Assembly (NCBI RefSeq): GCF_014083865.1
Contig: NZ_JACEFA010000001.1
Span: 479,214-543,213 of the forward strand
Length of the DNA: 64,000 nucleotides
Source: Paraliobacillus salinarum
Lineage (GTDB): Bacteria; Bacillota; Bacilli; Bacillales; Amphibacillaceae
Direction: 5' to 3'
The position numbers were made by a program, and so were the translations under genes. Of this stretch, positions 1 to 9,228 are shown piece by piece. Under the pieces are notes generated by a model. That model was given only the letters and a program-made list of their open reading frames with translations. It searched no databases and had not been told where the DNA came from. The stretch's first letter is position 1. The number at the start of each line of letters is the position of its first letter.

Positions 1-313
1 CCTGAATATAACGTCCAAATGCACGAAACATCGCTTCATTCTTATCTGTTTTAGGATCACCAATAATAACAGTTTTCCCACCACCTAAGTTTAAACCTGC
101 AGCAGCATTTTTGTATGTCATACCTCTTGCTAAGCGAAGAGCGTCCTCAATTGCTTCACCTTCAGAATCATAATTCCACATTCTTGTTCCACCAAGAGCT
201 GGTCCTAATGTTGTATCATGAATTGCAATAATTGCTTTTAACCCTGATGGCTTATCTTGACATATGACTAATTGTTCATAGTCATAGTTTTCCATATATT
301 TTAAAATTTCCAT
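1..313 (-). CDS. bcd: leucine dehydrogenase, N-terminal part (cut by window edge)
   Basis: Catalyses NAD-dependent oxidative deamination of leucine, isoleucine and valine to branched-chain 2-oxo acids, feeding branched-chain fatty acid synthesis. The 104 visible codons start [16 protein letters not shown] and include the Glu/Leu/Phe/Val dehydrogenase features [10 protein letters not shown] and NLGGGKTVI, the latter holding the catalytic lysine. The ATG at 313 has a strong AGGAGG ribosome binding site about 6 bases upstream. The gene runs off the left edge, so the NAD-binding domain is not visible. Length of the opening and the [10 protein letters not shown] context favour leucine over glutamate dehydrogenase. 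Confidence 0.9.
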   Translation of the reverse strand, partial: MEILKYMENYDYEQLVICQDKPSGLKAIIAIHDTTLGPALGGTRMWNYDSEGEAIEDALRLARGMTYKNAAAGLNLGGGKTVIIGDPKTDKNEAMFRAFGRYIQ

Positions 314-500
314 TGTTGTACCTCCTGTATAAAGAAAGGAGCACTTCCACGCTAATAAAAAAACATTTTAAAATTCTATAAGCGATTTGAAATAGCTCTG
401 TAGTTATAAAAAAATACTTTCATTTGTTTCTTTCATATTTCCATCATAGCTATTTATAGTGTTTTTATCAAGTTATATTACCAGGTAATAATTCTGTGTT

Positions 501-548
501 TTAAAAAAGGCAGGCACATTTCACATATACGTTTTGTGTGTGCCTGCC
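501..548 (-). terminator. rho-independent terminator of aspartokinase
   Basis: A 10-bp GC-rich stem (GGCAGGCACA paired with TGTGCCTGCC) lies about 30 bases past the aspartokinase stop and is followed on the minus strand by TTTTTT. Confidence 0.8.
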
Positions 549-579
549 AAATCAATTTTCTAATCATACATTTATTAAT

Positions 580-1935
580 TTATTCTTCTTCAACAAAAAA
601 AGCTTCATACAAGGATCGAACTGCGCGTTCCACCCCTTCTTCTTTGACACCAAACATTAGAGATACTTCAGAAGATCCCTGATTAATCATTTCAAGATTC
701 ACGTTTGCACGGGAAAAAGCTTCTGTTGCTTTCGATGCGACACCAATTGTGCTATTCATGTCTTCTCCTACTATCATAATCAAAGCCAAATCTCTTTCTG
801 TGTAGACTAAATCAGGGTCTAGTTCTTGATTTATTCGCTCAATTACTTTTGCTTCTTTCTCAAGTGGTAACTGGCTTTTTCTTATAATAACAGACAAGTC
901 ATCTATACCTGATGGTGTGTGTTCATAGGATATATCCTCGTCTTCTAAAATATGTAGCAAACGACGACCAAACCCTAGTTCTCTATTCATCAAATATTTA
1001 CTTACATACAAACTTAGAAATCCTGTGTCTGATGCAATACCTACAACAGGGTTTCCTCTAACTTCTTTTTCAGAGACAATGATTGTCCCAAGACCATCAG
1101 GATTATTTGTATTTTTAATACATACAGGAATTTTAGCTTTAAATGCTGGAATTAATGCTTCATCATGGAAAACAGAAAAGCCAGCATAAGACAACTCTCT
1201 CATCTCTTTATACGTTAATGAAGTAATTTCCTTAGGATTATCAACAATAGTTGGATTTACACAGTAAACAGAATCAACATCTGTGAAATTTTCATATAAA
1301 TCAGCTTTCACTCCTGCTGCTACAATTGAACCTGTGATGTCAGATCCACCTCGAGAAAAAGTAACTAATTTCCCTTCTTTTGTATAACCGAAAAATCCAG
1401 GGATAACAACTATATCTTCACGCTCATGTAATTTATATAACAATTGAAAACTTTCATCTAGAATTTGTGCACTTCCTGGTTCATCACTTAGTATAATTCC
1501 TGCATCTTTCGGATTTAGATATGTTGCATTTAAACCTAATTTAGCAAGATACTCACTCAACACTTTAGCAAGAGAGTCTTCTCCAATCGATTTAATCGCT
1601 TCTAACTTAAAAGGGGTAGAATAATCACTAGATATAACAGTTTCAAAATCAGCTTTTATTTCACTAATTACTTTGTCTGTTAATTCAAGTTCACTTAAAA
1701 TAGAGCGGAATCTGTCTAGCACAAGCTCTAGTTGTGATTCATATGATGCTCCTTTTACATAAGCTTCTCCTAAGTTTATTAATAAATCTGTTACTTTCAC
1801 ATCATCTGAGGTGCGTTTACCTGGTGCTGATACAACTATAACTTTCCTTTCTGAATCATCTTGAATAATTGAAGCAACTTTCTTTAATTGTTCAGCACTT
1901 GCTACTGAACTTCCTCCGAATTTCGATACTTTCAT
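580..1935 (-). CDS. thrD: aspartokinase III
   Basis: Phosphorylates aspartate with ATP, the first step to lysine, threonine, methionine and diaminopimelate. The 451-residue protein begins with the amino-acid kinase motif KFGGSS (residues 5-10), has the substrate-binding stretch FSRGGSDITGS near residue 195, and ends in a tandem ACT regulatory region (about 300-451). Length and opening match the monofunctional YclM/ThrD class of B. subtilis rather than the LysC class with an internal beta-subunit start. It stands alone between two terminator-like hairpins. No lysine riboswitch is visible in the 200-base leader; instead a palindrome overlaps the likely promoter. Allosteric control is probably through the ACT domains, but the effector cannot be read from sequence. 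Confidence 0.9.
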   Translation of the reverse strand: MKVSKFGGSSVASAEQLKKVASIIQDDSERKVIVVSAPGKRTSDDVKVTDLLINLGEAYVKGASYESQLELVLDRFRSILSELELTDKVISEIKADFETVISSDYSTPFKLEAIKSIGEDSLAKVLSEYLAKLGLNATYLNPKDAGIILSDEPGSAQILDESFQLLYKLHEREDIVVIPGFFGYTKEGKLVTFSRGGSDITGSIVAAGVKADLYENFTDVDSVYCVNPTIVDNPKEITSLTYKEMRELSYAGFSVFHDEALIPAFKAKIPVCIKNTNNPDGLGTIIVSEKEVRGNPVVGIASDTGFLSLYVSKYLMNRELGFGRRLLHILEDEDISYEHTPSGIDDLSVIIRKSQLPLEKEAKVIERINQELDPDLVYTERDLALIMIVGEDMNSTIGVASKATEAFSRANVNLEMINQGSSEVSLMFGVKEEGVERAVRSLYEAFFVEEE

Positions 1936-1975
1936 TACATAACCTCTCCATTTTTAATTTCTATAATATTAAAAT

Positions 1976-2006
1976 ATTATCACACTTTTTAAAAAAATGT
2001 GATAAT
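1976..2006. promoter_or_regulatory. palindrome overlapping the putative aspartokinase promoter
   Basis: Nine-base arms ATTATCACA and TGTGATAAT are separated by a 13-base A/T spacer. Read on the minus strand the second arm supplies TGTGATAAT, which resembles an extended -10 element, and the first arm supplies TTATCA about 18 bases upstream as a weak -35. The arrangement suits a repressor operator, but no binding protein can be named. Confidence 0.4.
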
Positions 2007-2109
2007 AAAATTCTGATTATTCGTGATTATCTTAACGCATTTGCCTGTTCACTTGTTTTAAGACTGACCAGGTGACTTTTTTTACCGAAATAACCGATTA
2101 TATACCATT

Positions 2110-2142
2110 TAAAAAGCCTTGATTAAATAAATCAAGGCTTTT
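2110..2142 (-). terminator. rho-independent terminator of the LysM-CAP gene
   Basis: A 13-bp stem (AAAAGCCTTGATT with its complement) lies just past the stop codon at 2145, with a T-rich tail on the minus strand. Confidence 0.85.
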
Positions 2143-2144
2143 AG

Positions 2145-2741
2145 TTATTTCTTTATAAACATTTGCGTCCAATATTTACCGTTTGATACGTAACCAACAC
2201 CTATGTGTGAAAAGTCACCTAAAATATTTTTTCTGTGACCTGGACTATTCATCCAAGCTTTCACAACCTGCTGTGGTGTTTGTTGCCCTCTCGCAATATT
2301 TTCTGCCGCTCTAGTGTAAGAAATTTCAAAATTTTGCATCATCGTAAATGGTGACCCATATGTTGGGCTTTGATGTGAAAAATAGTTATTTTCTTTCATA
2401 TCTGTAGATTTATATCTGGCTACACGTGATAATTCCCAATTAGGCCTTAATGCAGGCAAACCATATTTAGCCCTTTCTTGATTAGTCAATTGTATAACTA
2501 AATGTTCTGTTCTTTTTATCGCATCAATAGTAGGAATCGTTAATTGCTGCTTTGGATAAATTAAATCAGGATTTTCAACCTGAGGATTCGCCTCAATGAT
2601 TTCAGTAACACCAATTTGATATCTCACTGCAATTTTCCACATTGTATCTCCAGGCTGGACTGTATAGCTTGTACTTGCTGATACAGACATAGGCAAGAGA
2701 AAGCCACCTAATAAAACGGCAATACATAGTATTTTTTTCAT
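2145..2741 (-). CDS. secreted LysM and CAP-domain protein (YkwD/SafA-like)
   Basis: A 198-residue exported protein. MKKILCIAVLLGGFLLPMSVSA is a typical Sec signal peptide; it is followed by one LysM domain (about 27-72, YTVQPGDTMWKIA...) that binds peptidoglycan, and a C-terminal CAP/SCP domain (about 80-198) with TNQERAKYGL, SHQSPTYGSPF, AAENIARG and WMNSPGHRKNIL. The same arrangement occurs in B. subtilis YkwD and many spore-coat-associated proteins. The ATG at 2741 is chosen over an upstream one at 2825 because AGGAGG lies 9 bases before it and the signal peptide starts there. Molecular activity of bacterial CAP proteins is not well defined, and its position beside spo0A does not prove a sporulation role. 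Confidence 0.85.
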   Translation of the reverse strand: MKKILCIAVLLGGFLLPMSVSASTSYTVQPGDTMWKIAVRYQIGVTEIIEANPQVENPDLIYPKQQLTIPTIDAIKRTEHLVIQLTNQERAKYGLPALRPNWELSRVARYKSTDMKENNYFSHQSPTYGSPFTMMQNFEISYTRAAENIARGQQTPQQVVKAWMNSPGHRKNILGDFSHIGVGYVSNGKYWTQMFIKK

Positions 2742-2805
2742 TTTGATTACCTCCTTTTTGTTTAAGTTCTCACAGAAAAGGAGGTTTATACATAAATATA
2801 GATAT

Positions 2806-2849
2806 AGCACACCCTTTTTTAACATCGTTATATTAAAAAAGGGTGTGCT
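2806..2849 (-). terminator. long hairpin downstream of spo0A, probable terminator
   Basis: A perfect 17-bp inverted repeat (AGCACACCCTTTTTTAA and its complement) lies 20 bases beyond the spo0A stop. The run of T is inside the stem rather than after it, so termination efficiency is uncertain. Confidence 0.55.
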
Positions 2850-2867
2850 ATTTATAAACTTATTTCA

Positions 2868-3653
2868 TTAAGAGACTCGGTGCTCTAATCTTAATCGATC
2901 AGCAACCATAGCAATAAATTCACTATTCGTTGGCTTCGCTTTAGAAACATTAATTGTATACCCAAATAGTGCAGAGATGGAATCAATATTTCCTCTGCTC
3001 CATGCAACCTCAATGGCATGTCTAATAGCTCGTTCTACGCGAGAGGCGGTTGTATTAAATTTCTTTGCAATGTCTGGATACAACACTTTAGTTATCGATC
3101 CTAACAGCTCAATGTCGTTGTATACCATTGTAATTGCTTCTCTTAGATACATATATCCCTTAATGTGTGCAGGTACACCTATTTCATGAATGATATGAGT
3201 AATGCTTGCCTCTAAATCAAATTTATCGTACTCTTTGACTGTTCTTTCTTTAGTAATTGTTGGTTCTGAAGCTGGTAGACCATAAACTTGCCTAATTTGT
3301 TCAGCCAAACTGTCTAAATCAAAAGGTTTTAAAATAAAATATGAAGCCCCTAAATTTACCGCCTTTTTCATCACTTCTTCTTGTCCAAAAGCAGTAAGCA
3401 TAATTACATTTGGTTTTTTACTTAAATTTAACTCTTTCAATTTCCCAAGCACAGCTAAACCATCTATATGCGGCATAATTATGTCTAATACAACAATATC
3501 CGGTTCTTTATCTTGAATTAAGTTTAAACCATCTTTCCCATTGTATGCTCGTCCAATTACTTCAATATCAGATTGACTCGAGAAATAATCTTCCATTAAT
3601 TCAACTAATTCTTGATTGTCGTCCACCAAACAAACTTTAATTTTTTCAACCAT
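2868..3653 (-). CDS. spo0A: sporulation master regulator Spo0A
   Basis: Phosphorelay response regulator that, when phosphorylated, activates or represses genes for sporulation entry, biofilm and stationary phase. The 261-residue protein has a receiver domain (about 5-125) with acidic pair D11-D12, phospho-acceptor D57 in VVLDIIMP and the conserved lysine in FILKPF, a variable linker, and the Spo0A-type DNA-binding domain (about 150-261) with the recognition helix around [27 protein letters not shown] precedes the ATG. It follows spoIVB, as in B. subtilis. The upstream region carries three Spo0A-box-like heptamers, pointing to autoregulation. Confidence 0.98.
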   Translation of the reverse strand: MVEKIKVCLVDDNQELVELMEDYFSSQSDIEVIGRAYNGKDGLNLIQDKEPDIVVLDIIMPHIDGLAVLGKLKELNLSKKPNVIMLTAFGQEEVMKKAVNLGASYFILKPFDLDSLAEQIRQVYGLPASEPTITKERTVKEYDKFDLEASITHIIHEIGVPAHIKGYMYLREAITMVYNDIELLGSITKVLYPDIAKKFNTTASRVERAIRHAIEVAWSRGNIDSISALFGYTINVSKAKPTNSEFIAMVADRLRLEHRVS

Positions 3654-3693
3654 TTTTATCCTCCCTATTACTATTTAATCTCAGTTAATAACT

Positions 3694-3799
3694 TTCGACA
3701 CAAGTTATTTTTTTCCTTCAAATTATTAAAAAAACTTTAGTTTTTTTCGATTTACTCTTATTTTCTAACGAATTCGACTACATTCCTTTTTTTTCGACA
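3694..3799 (-). promoter_or_regulatory. spo0A upstream region with three 0A boxes
   Basis: On the minus strand TGTCGAA occurs at 3694-3700 and 3793-3799, and AGTCGAA at 3773-3779. The established Spo0A box core is TGTCGAA. Spacing across about 100 bases upstream of spo0A fits autoregulation of the sporulation promoter. The 306-base gap (3654-3960) otherwise holds AT-rich sequence and the spoIVB terminator. Confidence 0.65.
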
Positions 3800-3897
3800 A
3801 ATTAATATATGTGTTATTTTAGTTGATAATTGCAATGAATTGAGACGTGATTTAAATTAAAATATACACAATTCCCTTTTTAAAAAATTGTATAAAA

Positions 3898-3940
3898 ATA
3901 AACGGACTTTGTTCTTAAACTTCAGAACAGTGTCCGTTTT
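3898..3940 (-). terminator. rho-independent terminator of spoIVB
   Basis: Stem AAACGGAC with GTCCGTTT, extended by GTTCT/AGAAC, lies 20 bases past the spoIVB stop and is followed by ATTTTTAT on the minus strand. Confidence 0.8.
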
Positions 3941-3960
3941 GCAATATTTATCATTTATTT

Positions 3961-5244
3961 TTAACTCGCTTTTTTCTGGTCTTTATAAATATCTATCCCT
4001 GCCTCTTGTAACATCCATTCAATATGGATACCATATCCACTTGTCGGATCATTGACGAATACATGAGTTACAGCACCGATAATTCTTCCATTTTGGATGA
4101 TTGGACTTCCGCTCATCCCTTGAACAATTCCACCAGTTTTATTCAGAAGTGATTCGTCAGTAATTTTAATAATCATTCCTTTTGTAGCCGGATTTTTTTG
4201 TTCTACGCTATTGATAATTTCTATATCAAATGCTTCCACTTTTTCACCATCTACAACAGTTAAAATTTGCGCAGCTCCTTCTTCTACTTGGTGAGATAAC
4301 GCTATTGGTAATGGATCGTTCCAACTACTATCTTCAAGTTCTTGATCCAATGTACCAAATACACCAAACGGGCTGTTCTTTGCTATAGACCCTAATGGTT
4401 TATTACTTCGATCAAAAGATGCTTGCTTTTCACCTGGAACACCATTATTCCCTTTTTGAATATTTGTAATGGAAGATTTTACGATTGTTCCTTCGTGGAT
4501 TTGTATTGGCTTTTTTGTATCCATATCAGAAATAACATGTCCTAATGCTCCATATTTTTTTGTTTTTGGATCATAAAATGTCATGGTACCAATACCCGCA
4601 GCTGAATCTCGAATGTACAAACCGATTCGATATGCTTGCTCATTTTTATCTAATGCGGGAATTAGCTTTTTCTTGATTGTTTCATTTCCTCTTTTAATCA
4701 AAAGCTGCAATGGTTTATCTTTTTCACCAGCTTCTTTTACAAATGGAGTTATTTCTTCCATTTGCTTAACCTCATGATTGTTTATCTTTAAAATCACATC
4801 TCCTACTTGTAAATCAGCATCCTCACCTGGTGAGATATTTCCATCTTTTGTTTCAATTAAATGATGTCCAACCACTAACACTCCTAGCGTTTGCAACTTA
4901 ACTCCAACAGATTGGCCTCCAGGAATAACCTTATATTCATTTAATACATCAACATCCATTTTTTTAATTGGAAAATTGGCAAATTCATAAATAATCGAAC
5001 TTTGGCCGTTGTCTACCGATTCAAACGTAGAGGCATCAACTGCCTTAAGAACAGGTTCGCTTTGAGTCACACTTTGCTGCACATTTTTTATTTCAGGAAG
5101 GTTAATTGTCTCATTTTTATGTTGAAAAACGGTCATGCTGTTTGGAATGGAAACAAAATCTTGAATTGGCTTTATAAAAGGCATACTTAGGAAAGTAACA
5201 AGGAGTAATATTCCTACGACTGCACGTATGTTGCTTTTTCTCAT
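3961..5244 (-). CDS. spoIVB: SpoIVB serine peptidase (family S55)
   Basis: Forespore-made signalling protease that crosses the inner forespore membrane and triggers SpoIVFA cleavage, releasing pro-sigma-K processing in the mother cell. The 427-residue protein has an N-terminal membrane anchor (about 8-24), a PDZ domain (about 110-195) and the S55 peptidase domain with GALGHVISD (histidine) and GMSGSP (G376-P381, catalytic serine). Length matches B. subtilis SpoIVB. It lies between recN and spo0A as in other Bacillus. A sigma-G promoter is expected from known biology, but I could not identify a convincing one. Confidence 0.97.
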   Translation of the reverse strand: MRKSNIRAVVGILLLVTFLSMPFIKPIQDFVSIPNSMTVFQHKNETINLPEIKNVQQSVTQSEPVLKAVDASTFESVDNGQSSIIYEFANFPIKKMDVDVLNEYKVIPGGQSVGVKLQTLGVLVVGHHLIETKDGNISPGEDADLQVGDVILKINNHEVKQMEEITPFVKEAGEKDKPLQLLIKRGNETIKKKLIPALDKNEQAYRIGLYIRDSAAGIGTMTFYDPKTKKYGALGHVISDMDTKKPIQIHEGTIVKSSITNIQKGNNGVPGEKQASFDRSNKPLGSIAKNSPFGVFGTLDQELEDSSWNDPLPIALSHQVEEGAAQILTVVDGEKVEAFDIEIINSVEQKNPATKGMIIKITDESLLNKTGGIVQGMSGSPIIQNGRIIGAVTHVFVNDPTSGYGIHIEWMLQEAGIDIYKDQKKAS

Positions 5245-5390
5245 TATTCACGCTCCTCGCTCCTTGACCCATTTTTATTTTTTCTGTATTTCTAATGTGA
5301 CCTTTCTGTTATGTTTTTAAACCCTGCAAAGATGAGAAAAAACGGGGATCATTTCCTTATTTACATAATAAATATAGTTTTAAAATAAGA

Positions 5391-5422
5391 AAAACCACGT
5401 AGCACGTCGACTACATGGTTTA
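5391..5422 (-). terminator. rho-independent terminator of recN
   Basis: A 10-bp stem (AACCACGTAG with CTACATGGTT, one wobble pair) lies 22 bases past the recN stop, followed by TTTTTCTTATTTT on the minus strand. Confidence 0.8.
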
Positions 5423-5443
5423 GCGTTTGGAAATAATGGTATA

Positions 5444-7168
5444 TTAGTACTTTGTTTTTTTTGCTTGATCAATTAGTTCGCGAGCATGTTCTTTCGATGT
5501 AGCTGTTAATTCTGTTCCCGTAATCATTCTTCCGATCTCAATAATTCTATTTTCTGTACTAAGGGCTTCTAAAGATGTAATAGTACGATTGGCTTTAGCT
5601 TGTTTTTTAATTAGAATGTGTGTATCTGCCATTGCTGCTACCTGAGGTAAATGCGTGATACACAAGACTTGCGAACCAATCGATACGTTATGCATTTTCT
5701 CGGCAATTGCTTGTGCAACTCTACCACTTACACCAGTATCTACCTCATCAAAAATTACACTTGTTACGCCTTGATGTTTTGCGAATATTTTCTTTAATGC
5801 AAGCATGATACGAGATAATTCCCCACCAGAAGCTACTTTACTCAACTCTTTAACAGGTTCACCAGGATTGGTTGATATTAAAAACTGAACATGATCATAA
5901 CCATTTTCACTTAATTGAACTGGCTTACCATCAAGTTCGACGTTACCCATCTTTCCATTTTTTATAGAAATATCAATATCAAACGTTGCTTTTTCTAAAT
6001 ATAAATCCTTTAGTTCTTTGTGGATCGACTGCTTTAGATGATCAGCTGATTTTTTCCTTAGATCATGTAAGTGTGCTGCTTCAATCAATACATCTTTACC
6101 TAATTCTTGCAGTTCTTGATCTAATTTCTCAATGGATGAATCTTTATCTTTTAATTCCTCTATTTCATCTTCTATTTCAGATGCATATTCAAGCATATCA
6201 TCCACTGTTGATCCATATTTCTTTTGCAGGCGATTAATCTCATTTAACCTAGATTCTAATTCGTTTAACCTCTCGGAGTCATATTCCATTTGATCTAAAT
6301 AATTTCTAAGATCTATTGATATTTCTTCAATTAAATAAAAATAATTTGTAAAGGATTCTTTTTTCTCTTGAAAAGAAGCATCATACTCACTGACCGATTC
6401 TAAACCTGATAGTGCCATGCTTAGCCAATCAATTGCTCGCTGTTCTCCACTTAGTGACTCATATGCATCTCGGATACCAGTAAAAATCTTTTCATAATTC
6501 AATAATTTTTCTCGTTCTTCACGTAGTTGTCCATCTTCACCTGGAATTAAGTTCGCTTGTTGTAATTCATTCAATTGAAAATTTAACAAATCAAGGCGCT
6601 GAGCCATCTCTTGTTCATTTTCATTAAGTTGTTTAAATCGCTTTTGCACAGTTAATAATTTCCGATAAAGTGTTACATACTCTTTCTTAGCATCTTGCAT
6701 TTGAGATTGATTATACAGATCTAATAACTCAATATGTCGATCAACATCCATTAATGATTGTGTTTCATGTTGCGTATGAATATCAATTAAGGCTTTACCA
6801 AATTCTTTTAATATTGCTAAGGTCACTAAATGTCCGTTCACGCGACAAATACTTTTGCCATTTGAGCTAATCGTTCGAGACAATACAACCATACCATCTG
6901 AATCTATATCGATTCCAAATGCTTCGCCAATAGAATAAACTGGGTGGGTTAAGTCATCAATGGAAAATAAACCTTCTAAGCTTGCTTTCTTCGCACCATG
7001 ACGGACAAATTCCACTGAGCCTCTTCCTCCTGCAAGTAACTCAATCGCGTCTATAATGATTGACTTTCCTGCACCTGTCTCTCCAGTTAATACAGTTAAC
7101 CCTTTGTTAAACGTGATTGTTAATTCCTCAATAATGGCAAAATCTTTAATTGAAAGTTCAGTTAACAC
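5444..7168 (-). CDS. recN: DNA repair protein RecN
   Basis: SMC-like ATPase recruited early to DNA double-strand breaks, where it organises broken ends for recombinational repair. The 574-residue protein has Walker A GETGAGKS (29-36), a long coiled-coil-rich middle (about 150-370), the ABC signature region ASGGELSRIMLALK and Walker B FDEVDTG with the D-loop near residues 455-490. The GTG start at 7168 has GAGAGGTG about 6 bases before it. It lies 36 bases after argR, as in B. subtilis, and they are probably cotranscribed. Confidence 0.97.
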   Translation of the reverse strand: MLTELSIKDFAIIEELTITFNKGLTVLTGETGAGKSIIIDAIELLAGGRGSVEFVRHGAKKASLEGLFSIDDLTHPVYSIGEAFGIDIDSDGMVVLSRTISSNGKSICRVNGHLVTLAILKEFGKALIDIHTQHETQSLMDVDRHIELLDLYNQSQMQDAKKEYVTLYRKLLTVQKRFKQLNENEQEMAQRLDLLNFQLNELQQANLIPGEDGQLREEREKLLNYEKIFTGIRDAYESLSGEQRAIDWLSMALSGLESVSEYDASFQEKKESFTNYFYLIEEISIDLRNYLDQMEYDSERLNELESRLNEINRLQKKYGSTVDDMLEYASEIEDEIEELKDKDSSIEKLDQELQELGKDVLIEAAHLHDLRKKSADHLKQSIHKELKDLYLEKATFDIDISIKNGKMGNVELDGKPVQLSENGYDHVQFLISTNPGEPVKELSKVASGGELSRIMLALKKIFAKHQGVTSVIFDEVDTGVSGRVAQAIAEKMHNVSIGSQVLCITHLPQVAAMADTHILIKKQAKANRTITSLEALSTENRIIEIGRMITGTELTATSKEHARELIDQAKKTKY

Positions 7169-7204
7169 TCGTTACACCTCTCATTTTGATTAGATTTGTA
7201 ACTT

Positions 7205-7654
7205 CTATAACATATCTAAAAATCGCTTCTGTGTTTCTGATGCACTGGTGTTATCTTTGCATATAATCAGTATCGTATCATCACCACAAATCGTTCCTAA
7301 AATTTCTTCCCAGTCCAAATTATCAATTAAAGCTCCTAATGCATTGGCATTACCTGGTAGAGTTTTTAACACTAACAAGTTATTTGCCTCGTCCATACGA
7401 ATAAATGCATCACGCATCAGTCTTTTTAATTTTTCTAATGGATTAAAGCGTTGATCTGCGGGTAGACTATATTTATATCTACCATCAGATAAGGGAACTT
7501 TCACCAAATGAAGCTCTTTGATGTCTCTTGAAACCGTAGCCTGTGTTACGTTGTAGCCTAGTTCATGCAATGCATCCACCAGTTCATCTTGTGTTTCTAT
7601 TTCGTTCTCAGTAATTAATTCACGAATTTTTATATGACGTTGGCCCTTTGTCAT
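7205..7654 (-). CDS. argR: arginine repressor ArgR/AhrC
   Basis: Arginine-dependent hexameric regulator that represses arginine synthesis and activates catabolism. The 149 residues comprise an N-terminal winged helix (about 1-70, with [19 protein letters not shown]) and a C-terminal oligomerisation and arginine-binding domain (about 80-149) with the [11 protein letters not shown] motif. The ATG follows GGGAGG. It sits between tlyA and recN, the standard Bacillus order. Confidence 0.97.
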   Translation of the reverse strand: MTKGQRHIKIRELITENEIETQDELVDALHELGYNVTQATVSRDIKELHLVKVPLSDGRYKYSLPADQRFNPLEKLKRLMRDAFIRMDEANNLLVLKTLPGNANALGALIDNLDWEEILGTICGDDTILIICKDNTSASETQKRFLDML

Positions 7655-7722
7655 TGTTAAACCTCCCGTATTATATCAGCTTAATCACGTGAAAGAACCA
7701 ATCGATTTCGGTTAGTTCGAAT

Positions 7723-8547
7723 TTATTCATGTACATGATGTGCCTCATCGATGACTTGTTCAACCATGTTATCAAGTTGCTGATCGTCAATATTTGTTTG
7801 TTCATTTTTATTCCAAGTTAGATGAACTAGAAATTCAATGTTTCCATCGCCACCTGTGATTGGTGAGTAAGTAATGTTTTCTATATTAAAATCAAGATCA
7901 TTTGCAAAAGTAAGCAAATCTGAAACGACTTGCTTGTGAATTTTTTTATCTCTTACAATTCCTTTTTTACCTACTTGCTCTCTTCCAGCTTCAAATTGTG
8001 GCTTTATTAAAGCTACAATATCACTCTCTGGAGCTAATATCGTCTTTAAAACAGGTAAAATTAATCGTAAAGATATAAAAGATACATCAATACTTGCGAA
8101 ATCTGGAAGGCCATTTTCAAATAAATCTATAGTTGCATATCTAAAATTGGTTCTTTCCATGACAATAACGCGTGGGTCATTTCTTAGTTTCCAATCTAAT
8201 TGATTGTAACCGACATCTACGGCATAACACTTTCCAGCTCCGTTTTGTAGCGCACAATCAGTAAACCCACCTGTAGAAGAGCCGATATCGACCATTGTAC
8301 GATCTTGAAGGTTGATTTGAAAATCGTGTATTGCTTTCTCTAATTTCAAACCGCCTCTACCTACATAAGGGATAGCCTTTCCTTTCACTTGAATAGGTAA
8401 ATCAGCATTCACTTTTACACCAGGCTTGTCCAGACGGTTCCCATCAGAAAAAACTAATCCGGCCATAATTGTTCGTTTCGCTTTTTCTCTTGTTTCGATT
8501 AACCCACGTTCTACTAGTAATGTATCTAATCTCACTTTATTTGCCAT
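7723..8547 (-). CDS. tlyA: TlyA family rRNA 2'-O-methyltransferase (YqxC)
   Basis: A 274-residue protein with an N-terminal S4 RNA-binding domain (about 4-65, RLDTLLVERGLIETREKAKR) and an RrmJ/FtsJ-type SAM-dependent methyltransferase domain with the SAM loop DIGSSTGGFTDCAL (about 88-101). The family methylates 16S and/or 23S rRNA ribose 2'-OH groups; older names call it haemolysin. In B. subtilis the homologue yqxC follows dxs, but here the gene upstream is oapA, 62 bases away. Confidence 0.93.
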   Translation of the reverse strand: MANKVRLDTLLVERGLIETREKAKRTIMAGLVFSDGNRLDKPGVKVNADLPIQVKGKAIPYVGRGGLKLEKAIHDFQINLQDRTMVDIGSSTGGFTDCALQNGAGKCYAVDVGYNQLDWKLRNDPRVIVMERTNFRYATIDLFENGLPDFASIDVSFISLRLILPVLKTILAPESDIVALIKPQFEAGREQVGKKGIVRDKKIHKQVVSDLLTFANDLDFNIENITYSPITGGDGNIEFLVHLTWNKNEQTNIDDQQLDNMVEQVIDEAHHVHE

Positions 8548-8609
8548 ATAATTTATTTCCCTTTTTAACTCAAATTATTTTCAAACTATATATTATTGTT
8601 TTATTATGT

Positions 8610-9194
8610 TTATTTTTTGTTAAAAACTTTAATTTTAAACCTATCTTCCATTATTCCAATAATTTTCCCAGCAAAAAATATAATTTTCGTTGATGAATGT
8701 ATACCAAAATATTTCCCTAAAGCTTTACCGCCAACAGTTAACGCGGCAACTAAACTAGTCATTACAACGGAAATAGTAAGTTGAACAGAGGATCCTTCTT
8801 CATAACCAAAACCATTTGCTAATTGAAGGACAACAATTGCTGAGGCTGTACCACTAATGACACCAGAAATATCTCCAATCACATCATTACAAAAACTGGC
8901 AAATTTATCTGCATTTCTTACAATTTGAATTGCTTGTTTAGAACCAGGTATTTTTTCCGCAGCCATTGCATGAAAAGGAACTTCATCTGCAGCAGTTGCA
9001 GCAATACCAAGCATATCAAAAATGACACCAATTAAAACAATAATTAAAACAATAAATAAACCTACAAGCCACGCAACACCACCAAGTATTGATGATGAGA
9101 TGACTGAAAAAATAGCCGCTAACACAAATGTGATAACGGCAATACTTATACTAAATTTTATCGACTTTTTCATTTGCGATTCGGTTTTCACCAT
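8610..9194 (-). CDS. oapA: OLE-associated membrane protein OapA
   Basis: A 194-residue integral membrane protein with hydrophobic segments at about 12-35, 38-62 and 115-165. Charged loops contain ATAADEVPFHAMAAEKIPG and NADKFASFCNDVIGDISG. In alkaliphilic and extremophilic Firmicutes the gene directly after OLE RNA encodes OapA, which binds the RNA and holds it at the membrane; position, size, and membrane topology all fit. The ATG at 9194 follows GAGG by about 9 bases and lies only 35 bases after the RNA's 3' closing stem. The family assignment rests on context and remembered features rather than a search. Confidence 0.85.
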   Translation of the reverse strand: MVKTESQMKKSIKFSISIAVITFVLAAIFSVISSSILGGVAWLVGLFIVLIIVLIGVIFDMLGIAATAADEVPFHAMAAEKIPGSKQAIQIVRNADKFASFCNDVIGDISGVISGTASAIVVLQLANGFGYEEGSSVQLTISVVMTSLVAALTVGGKALGKYFGIHSSTKIIFFAGKIIGIMEDRFKIKVFNKK

Positions 9195-9228
9195 TCATGT
9201 ATACCTCATTATAGTTAAATATGTATGT

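Noticed and set aside
1869..2075. Plus-strand open frame of 68 codons overlapping the aspartokinase start
   Set aside because: It has no RBS, is a low-complexity translation of AT-rich DNA, and covers the aspartokinase promoter.
1936..2144. Lysine riboswitch ahead of aspartokinase
   Set aside because: The gap is about 210 bases, shared with a terminator, and has none of the conserved L-box segments.
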